NCBI GenBank assembly: GCA_963780675.1
Contig: CAWACR010000008.1
Coordinates: 1 to 64,000 of the forward strand
Source of the DNA: JAHECE01 sp963780675
GTDB taxonomy: Bacteria > Actinomycetota > Actinomycetes > Actinomycetales > JAHECE01
Length of the DNA stretch: 64,000 nt
Direction of reading: 5' to 3'
Shown piece by piece: positions 27,843 to 38,694 of the stretch. The number at the start of each line of letters is the position of its first letter. The first letter of the stretch is position 1. Under the pieces are notes generated by a model. That model was given only the letters and a program-made list of their open reading frames with translations, was not told the origin of the DNA and did no database searches. Made by a program: the position numbers and the translations under genes.

Positions 27843-30503
27843 TCAGCGGGGGACGAGGTGGGCGGGGTCAGCGAGTGGACAGGGTCGGCAGCGAGTCGTC
27901 AGGGCCAGCCCCGTGGGGAGGCCCTCGCCCGGCTCGCCCTGCGCGGCCCGAGCGACGTCGACGACGATCGTGGCGCCGTCGTGCACCTCGCCGGCGAGCA
28001 GCTTGCGCGCGAGCGCGTCGCCGATCTCCCGCTGGATGAGGCGCCGCAGGGGCCGCGCGCCGTACGCCGGGTCGTACCCCTCGACGGCGAGCCACTCCGA
28101 CGCCGCGTCCGTCACCTCCAGGCGCAGGCGCCGGTCGGCGAGGCGCTTGCCGAGGCGGTCCACCTGGATCTCGACGATGGCGGCGAGTTCGTCGGTGGAC
28201 AGCGCCTCGAAGACCAGCACGTCGTCGAGCCGGTTGAGGAACTCCGGCTTGAACGCCTGGCGGACCATCGCCATGACGCCGTCGCGCTTGGCGGCGTCGT
28301 CGAGCCGCGGGTCCACGAGCAGGTGCGAGCCGAGGTTCGAGGTGAGGATGAGGATGACGTTGCGGAAGTCCACCGTGCGGCCCTGGCCGTCGGTGAGGCG
28401 GCCGTCGTCGAGCACCTGGAGGAGGATGTCGAAGGCCTCGGGGTGCGCCTTCTCCACCTCGTCGAGGAGCACCACGGAATACGGCCGACGGCGGACCGCC
28501 TCGGTGAGCTGGCCGCCCTCCTCGTAGCCCACGTAGCCGGGAGGGGCGCCGACGAGCCGCGCGACCGCGTGCTTCTCCGAGTACTCGGACATGTCGATGC
28601 GGACCATGGCGCGCTCGTCGTCGAAGAGGAAGTCCGCGAGCGCCTTGGCGAGCTCCGTCTTGCCGACGCCGGTGGGGCCGAGGAAGAGGAACGAGCCGGT
28701 GGGGCGGTCAGGGTCGGAGATGCCGGCGCGGGAGCGCCGGACGGCGTCCGCCACGGCGCGCACGGCGGCGCGCTGGCCGATGAGCCGCTGCCCGATCACG
28801 TCCTCCATCCGCAGCAGCTTCGCGGACTCGCCCTCGAGCAGCCGCCCGGTGGGGATCCCGGTCCAGGCGGCCACGACCTCGGCCACCTCGTCCGGGCCCA
28901 CGCGGTCGGTGATCATGGGCGGCGGGCCTTCCTCAGCCCCCGCCTCGCTCGCCTCGGCGGCGGCGATCTCCTTCTGGACCACCGGGATCTCGCCGTAGAG
29001 CAGGCGCGAGGCCGTGGCGAGGTCGCCGTCGCGCTGGGCGCGCTCGGCGGCCACCGTGAGCTCGTCGAGACGCACCTTGAGGTCGCCGACCCGGTTGTGC
29101 CCGGCCTTCTCGGCCTCCCAGCGCGCCGTCAGCGCGGCGAGTTCCTCGCGCTTGTCGGCCAGGTCCTTCCGCAGGCGCTCCAGGCGGTCGGCGGAGGCGG
29201 CGTCGTCGGCCTTGGCCAGGGCGAGTTCCTCCATGGTGAGGCGGTCGACGGCGCGCTGCAGCTCGTCGACCTCGATCGGTGAGGAGTCGAGCTCCATGCG
29301 CAGCCGCGACGCCGCCTCGTCGATGAGGTCGATGGCCTTGTCGGGGAGCTGCCGGCCGGGGATGTAGCGGTGCGAGAGGGTCGCGGCGGCGACGAGGGCG
29401 CTGTCGGAGATCGTCACCTTGTGGTGGGCCTCGTAGCGCGGCGCGATGCCGCGCAGGATCGCCACCGTGTCCTCGACGCTCGGCTCGCCGACGAACACCT
29501 GCTGGAAGCGGCGCTCCAGGGCCGGGTCCTTCTCGACGCGCTCGCGGTACTCGTCCAGCGTGGTCGCGCCGACCATCCGCAGCTCGCCGCGCGCGAGCAT
29601 GGGCTTGAGCATGTTGCCGGCGTCCATGGACCCCTCGGCCGCGCCCGCCCCGACGACCGTGTGCAGCTCGTCGATGAACGTGACGACCTGCCCCTCGGAG
29701 CCCTTGATCTCGTCGAGGACGGCCTTGAGCCGCTCCTCGAACTCGCCCCGGTACTTGGCGCCGGCCACCATCGCCGCGAGGTCCAGGGCGATGAGGCGCT
29801 TGCCGCGCAGCGACTCCGGGACGTCGCCCGCGACGATGCGCTGGGCAAGGCCCTCGACGACGGCGGTCTTGCCGACGCCCGGCTCGCCGATCAGCACGGG
29901 GTTGTTCTTCGTGCGACGGGAGAGGACCTGGACCACGCGGCGGATCTCGGCGTCGCGGCCGATGATCGGATCGAGCTTCCCGTCGCGGGCGGAGGCCGTG
30001 AGGTCGACGCCGTACTTCTCCAGGGCCTGGAACGTGCCCTCGGGCTCGGGAGAGGTGACCCGCTGGGAACCGCGCAGGCTCTGCAGCGCGGTGAGCAGGG
30101 CCTCCCGCGTGGCGCCGGCGCCGCGCAGGAGCTCGCCGGTGGGGCCGGTGTTCTTGGCGAGGCCGAGCAGGAGGTGCTCGGTGGACACGTACTCGTCACC
30201 GCGCGCCTTCGCCTCGTCCCCGGCGTCGGTGATGACCTGCATCGTCGCGCGGGAGGCCTGCGGCTGGGCCGTGGTGGCGCCGCTCGCGGCGGGCAGCGCG
30301 GCGGCCGCGCCCTGCGTGCGCTGGGCCAGCGCACCGCGGTCGACGCCGACGGCGTCCAGAAGGGCGACGGCGACCCCCTCGCCCTGGCCCAGCAGGGCGG
30401 CCAGCAGGTGGATCGGCTCGAGCTGCGGGTTGCCGGCGCGGGTGGCGCGGGCGATGGCGTCGGCGACGGCCTCCTGCGACTTGGTGGTGAGCTTGGTGTC
30501 CAC
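27843..30503 (-). CDS. clpB: ATP-dependent chaperone ClpB
   Basis: An 886-residue Hsp100 disaggregase. The N-terminal Clp repeat domain covers about residues 1-145; the first AAA domain has Walker A GEPGVGKTAVVEGLA near 200 and Walker B VVTFIDELHTVVGAG; a middle coiled coil spans roughly 395-515; the second AAA domain has LGPTGVGKTELAKALADFLF and VVLLDEVEKAHPEAFD. It works with DnaK to dissolve aggregates. The GTG at 30503 was chosen because it begins the family's DTKLTTKSQ sequence after a GGAGGA site, although the frame extends to 30548. An HspR-type inverted repeat lies about 50-70 bases upstream. The last 30 residues are not conserved. Confidence 0.95.
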   Translation of the reverse strand: MDTKLTTKSQEAVADAIARATRAGNPQLEPIHLLAALLGQGEGVAVALLDAVGVDRGALAQRTQGAAAALPAASGATTAQPQASRATMQVITDAGDEAKARGDEYVSTEHLLLGLAKNTGPTGELLRGAGATREALLTALQSLRGSQRVTSPEPEGTFQALEKYGVDLTASARDGKLDPIIGRDAEIRRVVQVLSRRTKNNPVLIGEPGVGKTAVVEGLAQRIVAGDVPESLRGKRLIALDLAAMVAGAKYRGEFEERLKAVLDEIKGSEGQVVTFIDELHTVVGAGAAEGSMDAGNMLKPMLARGELRMVGATTLDEYRERVEKDPALERRFQQVFVGEPSVEDTVAILRGIAPRYEAHHKVTISDSALVAAATLSHRYIPGRQLPDKAIDLIDEAASRLRMELDSSPIEVDELQRAVDRLTMEELALAKADDAASADRLERLRKDLADKREELAALTARWEAEKAGHNRVGDLKVRLDELTVAAERAQRDGDLATASRLLYGEIPVVQKEIAAAEASEAGAEEGPPPMITDRVGPDEVAEVVAAWTGIPTGRLLEGESAKLLRMEDVIGQRLIGQRAAVRAVADAVRRSRAGISDPDRPTGSFLFLGPTGVGKTELAKALADFLFDDERAMVRIDMSEYSEKHAVARLVGAPPGYVGYEEGGQLTEAVRRRPYSVVLLDEVEKAHPEAFDILLQVLDDGRLTDGQGRTVDFRNVILILTSNLGSHLLVDPRLDDAAKRDGVMAMVRQAFKPEFLNRLDDVLVFEALSTDELAAIVEIQVDRLGKRLADRRLRLEVTDAASEWLAVEGYDPAYGARPLRRLIQREIGDALARKLLAGEVHDGATIVVDVARAAQGEPGEGLPTGLALTTRCRPCPLADPAHLVPR

Positions 30504-30553
30504 GGATCCTCCGGTCAGGTGCTTGGGGCTCTGACGGCTCAACGCCAACCAAA

Positions 30554-30574
30554 GTTGAGTCTATTCCGCTCAAC
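30554..30574. promoter_or_regulatory. HAIR element (HspR operator) upstream of clpB
   Basis: GTTGAGT-N7-GCTCAAC closely matches the HAIR consensus CTTGAGT-N7-ACTCAAG bound by HspR. It lies upstream of the clpB start, where bound HspR would block its promoter. Two further copies precede dnaK. Confidence 0.85.
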
Positions 30575-30630
30575 TTCTCCTCGGAGTCATTCGGCGCCGC
30601 GGCACAGGCGCGGGCACCACCACCGGCGGC

Positions 30631-31140
30631 TCAGAGGAAGGCGATCCCGAGGCAGAGGCCGAGCATGCCGCCGGCGAGAGCGCCCACGGCAGCCCCTGGC
30701 AACCTGCGTCCCGTGTAGGCGAGCCCGACCGTCACGGCGAGGACGGCGAAGGCCGTCAGCGCCGTCGGGATGGTCGGCCGGTCGAACACGAACCGGGTGA
30801 CGAGCACGGCGATCACCGCCACGGCGGCGACCCCCAGCAGCAGCCAGTGCCACCGCCGGCGCACGAACCCGGCGGCACCCTCGCCGGATCGGGTGGGCGC
30901 GGTGGCACCGGACTCGCCCGTCCGCTGATCGGCCCGCGCCGCCGGTGCGAACCGGCCGCGCGTCATGGCCCAGAGCCCCAGGGACAGCGCCGCGGCGAGC
31001 CCGATCTTCGCCGTGCCCGAGAGCGCGCTCACCGACTCGAGGATCAACGACGTGATGACGCCCGGCACGATGGGAAGGAGCAGGTCCTGGGCCGTCGCCC
31101 CGCCGGCCGGCGCCGGCGCGCTCGCGGTCTCGTCTGACAT
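30631..31140 (-). CDS. predicted membrane protein, unknown function
   Basis: A 169-residue protein with about five hydrophobic helices in two groups (near 24-55 and 85-165) and a charged loop between them. The ATG at 31140 (MSDETASAPAP) is preferred because the upstream extension lacks membrane or family character. No domain family is recognised. It is upstream of clpB on the same strand but separated by about 60 bases including the HAIR element, so it is probably a distinct unit. Confidence 0.7.
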   Translation of the reverse strand: MSDETASAPAPAGGATAQDLLLPIVPGVITSLILESVSALSGTAKIGLAAALSLGLWAMTRGRFAPAARADQRTGESGATAPTRSGEGAAGFVRRRWHWLLLGVAAVAVIAVLVTRFVFDRPTIPTALTAFAVLAVTVGLAYTGRRLPGAAVGALAGGMLGLCLGIAFL

Positions 31141-31331
31141 GTGCACAGCCTGGCCCGAGAGCGCCGTCCATGGGAAGCGGACGACGGCGGCTTCACCCGG
31201 CGGCGCGTCGGAGGTCGGTGTGCGAGAAGTCGTTCCCCGTGAAGAGGAGCGGCTCGTCCGACGATCGCGCAAGCGCGTAGCTGAAGCAGTGGTCGTGCGC
31301 GACCCGGACGCCGCGCGGCAGGATCTCCCCG

Positions 31332-31769
31332 ATGAGCCGCCCCTATCCCTGGTACTACGCCGTCAACGACCGTCCGGTGATGGTGGTCCGGACGCCCGAC
31401 GGCGGACTCGACACGCTCGTCTTCGACTGGCGGACCGGCGGCTTCGTCCCGGATCGCTCCTACGTCGCGCGGGTGTCCGAGACCGGGATCGGGAAAGACG
31501 TGGACAGCCTCTCGGCGCCGGAGTTCGAGCGGCTGGTGGGTGCGCTGCGCGCCCGGGTCCTCGCCCGGCTCGTGGCGTCGCCGCTGTCCTGGCAGCCGAC
31601 CGGGGACGGCGAGTTCCCGTACCGGGTGGTGATCGACGGCGCCGCCGTGCGGATCCGGATCAACGACTTCCCCGCCGAGCCCCTCTACACCGTGCTCGTG
31701 GACGCCGAGGCACTGGGCGACCTGGAGCACTGGCCCGGCGCCTGGCCCCGGCCCACCGCTGCTGACTGA
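31332..31769 (+). CDS. conserved hypothetical protein
   Basis: A 145-residue soluble protein, not assigned to a family. It is rich in aromatic and Arg residues at the N-terminus (RPYPWYYAVND), has beta-rich sections such as RPVMVVRTPDGG and YRVVIDGAAVRIRINDFP, and lacks signal peptide, Cys clusters or membrane segments. The ATG at 31332 starts the conserved-looking part. It stands alone between the membrane protein and the amidase. Confidence 0.65.
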   Translation: MSRPYPWYYAVNDRPVMVVRTPDGGLDTLVFDWRTGGFVPDRSYVARVSETGIGKDVDSLSAPEFERLVGALRARVLARLVASPLSWQPTGDGEFPYRVVIDGAAVRIRINDFPAEPLYTVLVDAEALGDLEHWPGAWPRPTAAD

Positions 31770-31827
31770 CCGGCGCCCTGTCCCGGCGGCCGCACCGACC
31801 GCGCTGTCGCGCAGCGGACGACGGCGA

Positions 31828-33315
31828 TCAACCGTGGACGGCGGAGAGGAGCCCCGGCTCGCGGTCCCGCCAGGGCAGGGCAGCCTCGAGCTGCGCCGCG
31901 ACGGCGAGGAGCGTCTCGTCCTCCCCCGGCCCGGCAGCCAACTGGACGCCGATCGGGAGGACGGGGGCGCCGTCGTCGGCCTCGTTCGCTCGCGCCCAGT
32001 GCAGCGGGAGGCTGATCGCGGGCGCCCCGGTGAGGTTGTAGACGCTGGTCCAGGGGGTGAAGGCGGTCTGGGCGGCGAAGTCGGCGGCGGGGTCGGCGTC
32101 GTTGCGCAGGCTCCCGAGGATGGCCGGCGGCTGGGCCAGGGTCGGGGTCACGATGACGTCGAAGGCCGCCCACGACGCCGCCGCCTCGCGGGCGAGGCGC
32201 TGCGCGGCGACGACGGCGAGTGCGTGCGCCAGGCCCGACGTCGCCCGGCCCTGCTCCCGCAGCCAGCGGGTGAGGGGACGGAGAAGGTGCTCGGCGTCGT
32301 CGGGCACGGGGACACTCAGCGCGCCGACGGACCACAGGGCGCGGAAGGCGTCCCACCGCTCGGCGGGGAACGGGACGGGCGCGACGTCGACGGCGTGGCC
32401 GAGGCTCTCGAGGGCCCGGCCCACGCGCTCGGCGGCCTCGCGGCACGCGGGGTGGACGGGGGCGACGTCGGCGATCACCGGGGCGGTGAGGACGCCGACG
32501 CGCAGGCGGCCTGGGTCGCGCCCGCAGGCGTCGAGGAAGGTGGAGCGCGGCCCGGGGAGGAGGAACTGGTCGCCGGGCCAGGGGGCGGCGGCCAGGACGT
32601 CGAGGAGCGCCGCGGTGTCGCGGACGTCGCGGGTGAGGACGCCGTTCGTGGCGAGCCCGGCGCCGTCGACGCCGTGCGGGCCCCAGGAGACGCGGCCGCG
32701 GGTGGGCTTGAGCCCGACGAGCCCGCAGGCCGAGGCCGGGATGCGGATCGAGCCGCCGCCGTCGGAGCCGTGGGCCACCGGCACGATCCGCGCGGCGACG
32801 GCCGCCGCGGCCCCGCCGCTGGAACCGCCGGCCGAGCGCGTGAGGTCCCATGGGGTCCGGGCGGGTGGGCCGATGTCCGGCTCGGTGTAGCAGGGCAGGC
32901 CGAACTCGGGCGTCGAGGTCTTCCCGATCATCAGGGTGCCGGCGTCGCGCAGGCGGGTGACGACGCCGTCGTCGACGTCGGGCACGGTGCCGCGGAAGGC
33001 GGCGCTGCCGAAGGACATCGGGACCCCCGCGACCTGGGCGAGGTCCTTGACCGGGCAGGGGACGCCGAGGAGGGTCGGGAGGGGGCCACCGACGGCGGCG
33101 CCCCGGTCGTCGACGTCGGACTCGGCGAGGAGCGTCTCGGCCTGCCGGGCCTGGGCCCGGGCGAGGTCGGGCGCGAGTGACGCGAACGCGCCCACCTGGG
33201 CACCGAGGCGCGCGGCCCGGGCCAGGGTGTGGTCCAGGACCTCGCGCGGGGAGGTCTCGCCGCGGCGGATCGCGGCGGCGAGCTCGAGCGCGGTCAGGTC
33301 GTGGAGGTCGCCCAT
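31828..33315 (-). CDS. amidase (amidase-signature family)
   Basis: A 495-residue amidase-signature hydrolase. The Ser-cisSer-Lys triad is visible: Lys in CPVKDLAQVAGVP (about 91), the Gly/Ser-rich stretch TRSAGGSSGGAAAAVAA (about 160-178) with the cis-Ser, and the nucleophile in GSDGGGSIRIPASACGLVGLKPT (about 186-208). It would hydrolyse amide bonds of small substrates; some relatives are GatA, but no gatB or gatC is nearby, so a stand-alone catabolic amidase is likelier. It lies just downstream of hspR on the same strand. Confidence 0.92.
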   Translation of the reverse strand: MGDLHDLTALELAAAIRRGETSPREVLDHTLARAARLGAQVGAFASLAPDLARAQARQAETLLAESDVDDRGAAVGGPLPTLLGVPCPVKDLAQVAGVPMSFGSAAFRGTVPDVDDGVVTRLRDAGTLMIGKTSTPEFGLPCYTEPDIGPPARTPWDLTRSAGGSSGGAAAAVAARIVPVAHGSDGGGSIRIPASACGLVGLKPTRGRVSWGPHGVDGAGLATNGVLTRDVRDTAALLDVLAAAPWPGDQFLLPGPRSTFLDACGRDPGRLRVGVLTAPVIADVAPVHPACREAAERVGRALESLGHAVDVAPVPFPAERWDAFRALWSVGALSVPVPDDAEHLLRPLTRWLREQGRATSGLAHALAVVAAQRLAREAAASWAAFDVIVTPTLAQPPAILGSLRNDADPAADFAAQTAFTPWTSVYNLTGAPAISLPLHWARANEADDGAPVLPIGVQLAAGPGEDETLLAVAAQLEAALPWRDREPGLLSAVHG

Positions 33316-33396
33316 CGCCCGACCCTACGCGGGGCCGCTGGGGCTCCGGTCTCGTCCCGGACCCCCTTCGAGGAGGGGCAGCGAGGGGCGGTGCGG

Positions 33397-33870
33397 TCAG
33401 CGCAGGGGGCGCCAGAGGACGAGAGCGCCCGACACCTCGGCCCCCGACACCTCGGCCCCGGGCGCCGAGCCCGCGCCCCCCGGGCCGCCGTCGACACCTG
33501 ACCCCGCGCGGCGGATCCGCTGCCCGCGCCTGACCTCGACGACGTCGCCCGTAGGACCTGCGGCGAAGACGCGCCGGTCGGCGCCCACCCGGGCGCGCAG
33601 GACGGCGTTCTCCCGCTCGAGGTCCTCGACGCGACGCTCGAGGTCGAGGATCCGCTTGATCCCGGCGAGGTTGATGCCCTCGTCGTGGGAGAGCCGCTGG
33701 ATCTCCCGGAGCGTGGCGATGTCACGGCTGGAGTAGCGCCGCCCCCGGCCGCGGGCGCGTCCCGGGGAGACGAGACCGAGGCGGTCGTACTGGCGCAGGG
33801 TCTGCGGGTGCATGCCCGCGAGCGTGGCCGCCACGGAGATCACGAAGACGGGTGCGTCGTCGAGATCCAT
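33397..33870 (-). CDS. hspR: heat shock repressor HspR (MerR family)
   Basis: A 157-residue MerR-type repressor. The winged helix-turn-helix is at the N-terminus (VISVAATLAGMHPQTLRQYDRLGLVSPGR, about 10-38) with the family's RRYSSRDIATLREIQRL near 44-60, followed by a short coiled coil (about 74-95). It closes the dnaK-grpE-dnaJ-hspR cluster and would repress it and clpB by binding the HAIR repeats; DnaK is known to act as co-repressor in Streptomyces. The C-terminal 50 residues are Gly/Ala-rich and poorly conserved. Confidence 0.92.
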   Translation of the reverse strand: MDLDDAPVFVISVAATLAGMHPQTLRQYDRLGLVSPGRARGRGRRYSSRDIATLREIQRLSHDEGINLAGIKRILDLERRVEDLERENAVLRARVGADRRVFAAGPTGDVVEVRRGQRIRRAGSGVDGGPGGAGSAPGAEVSGAEVSGALVLWRPLR

Positions 33871-33931
33871 CGCGCTCCCCCTCCCTCACCCGTGCCGTCG
33901 GCTCCGGCGTCAGCCGTGCACCGTGCCCTGC

Positions 33932-34942
33932 TCAGAGAGCGGCCCGCGCCGCCAGGTCCGCTCGCGGGTTCTCCCCCGCGGTCGCCGCCGCGAAGGCCTC
34001 GACCGCGGCCTTCGCCTGGGGGTTCAGGGCACGCGGCACGGCGACCTCGATGGTCACCATGAGGTCCCCGGGCGCGCCCGCGACCGGTGCGCCCCGTCCC
34101 TTGACCCGCAGGGTCCGCCCCGAGGGCGTCCCCGCCGGCACCTTCACCTTGACCGAGCCTCCGTCGAGGGTGGGCACCTCGATCGTGGCGCCCAGCGACG
34201 CCTCCGCGAAGGTCACCGGCACGGTGAGGTGCACGTTGTGGCCCAGGAGGCTGAACACCGAGTGGTGCTCCACGGCCACGGTCACCACCAGGTCGCCAGG
34301 CTCGCCGCCGTTGCGGCCGGGCTGCCCCTTGCCGCGCAGGCGGATCTTCTGCCCGTTGTGCACGCCCGGCGGGATCCGCACGGTCATGGCCGTGCCGTCG
34401 ACGGTCAGCCGGACCGTGGCGCCCTCGACCGCCTGCCGGAACGGCAAGGTGGCCGTCGCCTGCAGGTCTGCGCCGCGCTCGGGCCCCCGGGTGGCCCGGA
34501 AGCCACCGCCCCGGCCGCCGGCGAACATCCCGGACAGGAGGTCCTCGAAGCCGGGCGGCATCCCGCCGGCCCCTCCGCCACCGGCGTCGCCGCCCGTGGA
34601 GTAGCGCACCCGGGCGCCGCCGGGGCCGCCGAACATCCCACCGAACATGTCCTCGAAGCCCGCGGCGCCCGGCCCGCCGGCGCCCGCGGAGAACCGCGCC
34701 CCGCCGCCGGCCATGGCCCGCAGCGCGTCGTACTGCTTGCGCTGCTCGACGTCGGAGAGGACGGCGTACGCCTCCCCGACCTCCTTGAACTTCGCCTCGG
34801 CCGCGGCGTCACCCGGGTTGTGGTCCGGGTGGAGGGAACGCGCGAGCTTGCGGTAGGCCTTCTTGATCGCGGCTGCGTCGGCGTCCTTCGGCACGCCGAG
34901 CACGGCGTAGAAGTCCTTCTCGAGCCAGTCCTGACCGGTCAT
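33932..34942 (-). CDS. dnaJ: DnaJ-type co-chaperone without zinc finger
   Basis: A 336-residue Hsp40. The J domain (about 10-75) contains the HPD motif in LHPDHNPGDAAAEAKFKEV, then a Gly/Phe-rich region of about 80 residues (GGMFGGPGG repeats) and the two C-terminal substrate-binding beta domains. The CxxCxGxG zinc repeats of type I DnaJ are absent, so it belongs to the DnaJ1/CbpA-like type often placed in actinobacterial dnaK operons. It stimulates DnaK ATPase. The ATG at 34942 follows AGGAGGT. Confidence 0.93.
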   Translation of the reverse strand: MTGQDWLEKDFYAVLGVPKDADAAAIKKAYRKLARSLHPDHNPGDAAAEAKFKEVGEAYAVLSDVEQRKQYDALRAMAGGGARFSAGAGGPGAAGFEDMFGGMFGGPGGARVRYSTGGDAGGGGAGGMPPGFEDLLSGMFAGGRGGGFRATRGPERGADLQATATLPFRQAVEGATVRLTVDGTAMTVRIPPGVHNGQKIRLRGKGQPGRNGGEPGDLVVTVAVEHHSVFSLLGHNVHLTVPVTFAEASLGATIEVPTLDGGSVKVKVPAGTPSGRTLRVKGRGAPVAGAPGDLMVTIEVAVPRALNPQAKAAVEAFAAATAGENPRADLAARAAL

Positions 34943-35011
34943 CGCTCACCTCCTGCGAACGCTCGCGCGTTCCCTCCCCGGGCCATCACGTCCGACCGTC
35001 ACCCAGATCCG

Positions 35012-35688
35012 TCACTCAGGGCCGACGACGGCGACCCGCGCCGCCCGCAGCACCCGCTCGCCCACGCGATAGCCGGGCTGGAGGACGACGGAGACCGCCG
35101 CCTCCGCGACCTCGGCCGACGTCGCGTGCATGAGGGCCTCGTGGACGTTGGGGTCGAACTCCTCGCCCTCGGCGCCGTACCGCTCGACACCGAACCGCTG
35201 GGCGAGCACGCCCTCCAGCTTCTCGGCAATCGCCGCGAACGGGCCGGTGAGGTCGCCGTGCCGGCGTGCGGCCTCGACGTCGTCGAGCACCGGGATGAGG
35301 GCGTCGACGACGTCGCTCACCCCGCGGGAGTACTCGACGGTGCGGTCGCGCTCCACGCGCTTGCGGAAGTTGACGAACTCCGCGTTGAGGCGCTGGAGGT
35401 CGACGAGCCGCTCGTCGGCCAGCGCCAGGGCCGCGATGACCTCGGCGGCCACGGCGACGGACCCGGCGTCGGCGGGTGCCCCCTCGGGCGAGCCCGCCGT
35501 CTCGGGTGAGGCCGCCCCCTCGGGCGCCGGGGCGCCGTCGTCGGCCGTGTCGTTCGCCTTGGCCGAGTCCGGGGTGCGGACCTCGCCCGTGGCCGGGTCG
35601 ACCACGCGGTTGTCGCGGATGACCGGGCCCTCCTCGCCCTGCCCGGAGGGGACGGCGCCGGCCGCCCCCTCCGGGATGCGCTCGCTGG

Positions 35689-35692
<4 letters not shown>
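35012..35692 (-). CDS. grpE: nucleotide exchange factor GrpE
   Basis: A 226-residue GrpE that releases ADP from DnaK. After an acidic, Ala/Pro-rich disordered N-terminus of about 70 residues come the long coiled coil (LVDLQRLNAEFVNFRKRVERD, about 95-115) and the beta-wing domain near 150-215 with FDPNVHEALMHATS. Its GTG start overlaps the restored dnaK stop (GTGA), giving translational coupling once the dnaK frameshift is corrected. Confidence 0.93.
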
Positions 35693-37558
<1,866 letters not shown>

Positions 37559-37637
37559 GTGCGTGTGCTCCTCTCGGGGGCCGGGCCGGTGGCCTGGCCG
37601 CTGCTGCCCGGCGTTCCCGTGGATCGGGTCCGGGCTA

Positions 37638-37658
37638 GTTGAGTCCTCCGGGCTCAAG
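37638..37658. promoter_or_regulatory. HAIR element 1 upstream of dnaK
   Basis: GTTGAGT-N7-GCTCAAG, the proximal of two HspR-type inverted repeats, lies about 80 bases before the dnaK start. It matches the HAIR consensus at all but two positions. Confidence 0.88.
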
Positions 37659-37700
37659 TCTGCACCGCGTGCGGCTGGTGTCAAGCCGGAGCGCCGTGAA

Positions 37701-37721
37701 GTTGAGTCTGCTGGGCTCAAC
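37701..37721. promoter_or_regulatory. HAIR element 2 upstream of dnaK
   Basis: GTTGAGT-N7-GCTCAAC, 63 bases (six helical turns) from element 1, so two HspR dimers could sit on the same DNA face. Confidence 0.88.
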
Positions 37722-37811
37722 CTGGGAGCCGGCGCAGGTATTCCGGGGACGACGGTGCGGGCGGTGGGGGCGGGTGCTACCGCCCGCCAGGTCAAGTCGG
37801 GGCAGGTCAAG

Positions 37812-38171
37812 TCAGGTCAGCAGGGCGCGCAGCTGTTCTGCGAGCGCGGGGAGGTCTGCCGTGATCGTCTCCCACACGAGTTCCCGCTCGATGCCCTCGT
37901 AGTGATGCGCCAACTTGCTGCGGGTACGGTGCAGCGCCGACCATGGGATCTCCGGGTGCACGCTCTTGAACGCCTCGGAGACCCGATCTGCCGCTGAGCT
38001 GACGTCGATGATGATCGACTTCGCGGCCCTGAACGCCAGCACCCGGTTCGGGTCGAAGAAGGTCTCCTCCCCCTGCGCGACGACCTCGGCGACGTCGTCG
38101 ATCTGCGCGAGCATGTCGGCGACGAACCGCCGGTCCTGCTCACCGCGCTCCGGGCCCGACACCGGGTTCAC
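37812..38171 (-). CDS. hepT: HepT-like toxin (DUF86)
   Basis: A 119-residue HEPN-fold protein of the HepT family, toxin of MntA/HepT modules. The catalytic RX4HXY motif is present as R84-SKLA-H89-H-Y91. HepT proteins are RNases or are inactivated by AMPylation of the Tyr by the partner MntA. The GTG start at 38171 is the second of two copies of a 17-base repeat and was chosen because the family begins soon after it; an ORF open to 38225 has an N-terminus unlike HepT. It lies directly downstream of mntA in the usual antitoxin-toxin order. Confidence 0.85.
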   Translation of the reverse strand: MNPVSGPERGEQDRRFVADMLAQIDDVAEVVAQGEETFFDPNRVLAFRAAKSIIIDVSSAADRVSEAFKSVHPEIPWSALHRTRSKLAHHYEGIERELVWETITADLPALAEQLRALLT

Positions 38172-38193
38172 AGCGGCACCGGGTTCACAGCGG
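38160..38193. repeat. 17-bp tandem duplication across the mntA/hepT junction
   Basis: CACCGGGTTCACAGCGG occurs twice in tandem (38160-38176, 38177-38193), followed by five more matching bases. On the coding strand each copy contains CTGTGAACCC. The first ends mntA (TGA) while overlapping a GTG; that GTG opens a six-codon reading frame whose TGA in turn overlaps the hepT GTG. The module thus has two linked GTGA overlaps where one would be usual. Confidence 0.85.
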
Positions 38194-38640
38194 CACCGCC
38201 TCGGCCTTGGCCGACGCGAGCGCACCGGCCGTGCGGGGACTGTCCGGAACGATGTCGACCGGGACGTGGATCAACGCCCTGATGGCGTCCTCCATCGCGA
38301 GGAGCCGAAGAAGCCCTGTTCTCGGAGGGAGGACGGCGAGCAGGTCGAGATCACTGCCGGGGAGGTCTGTTCCGTGGAGGACCGACCCGAACACCCGGAC
38401 ATCCTCGGCGCCGAGCCGCTCGAGTGTGTCGCGAACCTCGTCACGATGCCGCTCCAGAGCCATGGACGGCCTGATGCAGGCGGCGATCGCGTCATGGATC
38501 CGTGCGAGCATCGCCGACGGCACCGCGCGGCCGTTCTCGATCGCCGAGAGGTCCGGCTGATGGATCCCTGCGGCACGCGCGACCTCTCGCTGGGTGAGCC
38601 CATACTCCCTGCGCAGTTCCCGGAGCGCCGCACCGTCCAC
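38185..38640 (-). CDS. mntA: HTH-fused MntA-type nucleotidyltransferase antitoxin
   Basis: A 151-residue protein joining an XRE helix-turn-helix (about 6-60, with LTQREVARAAGIHQPDLSAIENG) to a minimal nucleotidyltransferase domain with G85-S86-X10-D97-L-D99, the catalytic metal-binding motif of MntA. In characterised pairs MntA adds AMP units to a Tyr of HepT to neutralise it. Fusion to a DNA-binding domain suggests that it also autoregulates the promoter. It precedes hepT and its stop overlaps the duplicated junction. The ATG at 38640 begins the HTH domain without extra sequence. Confidence 0.88.
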   Translation of the reverse strand: MDGAALRELRREYGLTQREVARAAGIHQPDLSAIENGRAVPSAMLARIHDAIAACIRPSMALERHRDEVRDTLERLGAEDVRVFGSVLHGTDLPGSDLDLLAVLPPRTGLLRLLAMEDAIRALIHVPVDIVPDSPRTAGALASAKAEAVPL

Positions 38641-38694
38641 ACCATCAGCATAGTCGTCTCTATATTCGCCGTGCCGACGCCCCGCCCCGCCCTC

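Noticed and set aside
31828..33315. GatA of the amidotransferase complex
   Set aside because: No gatB or gatC is adjacent, and the sequence around the active site fits stand-alone amidases equally well.
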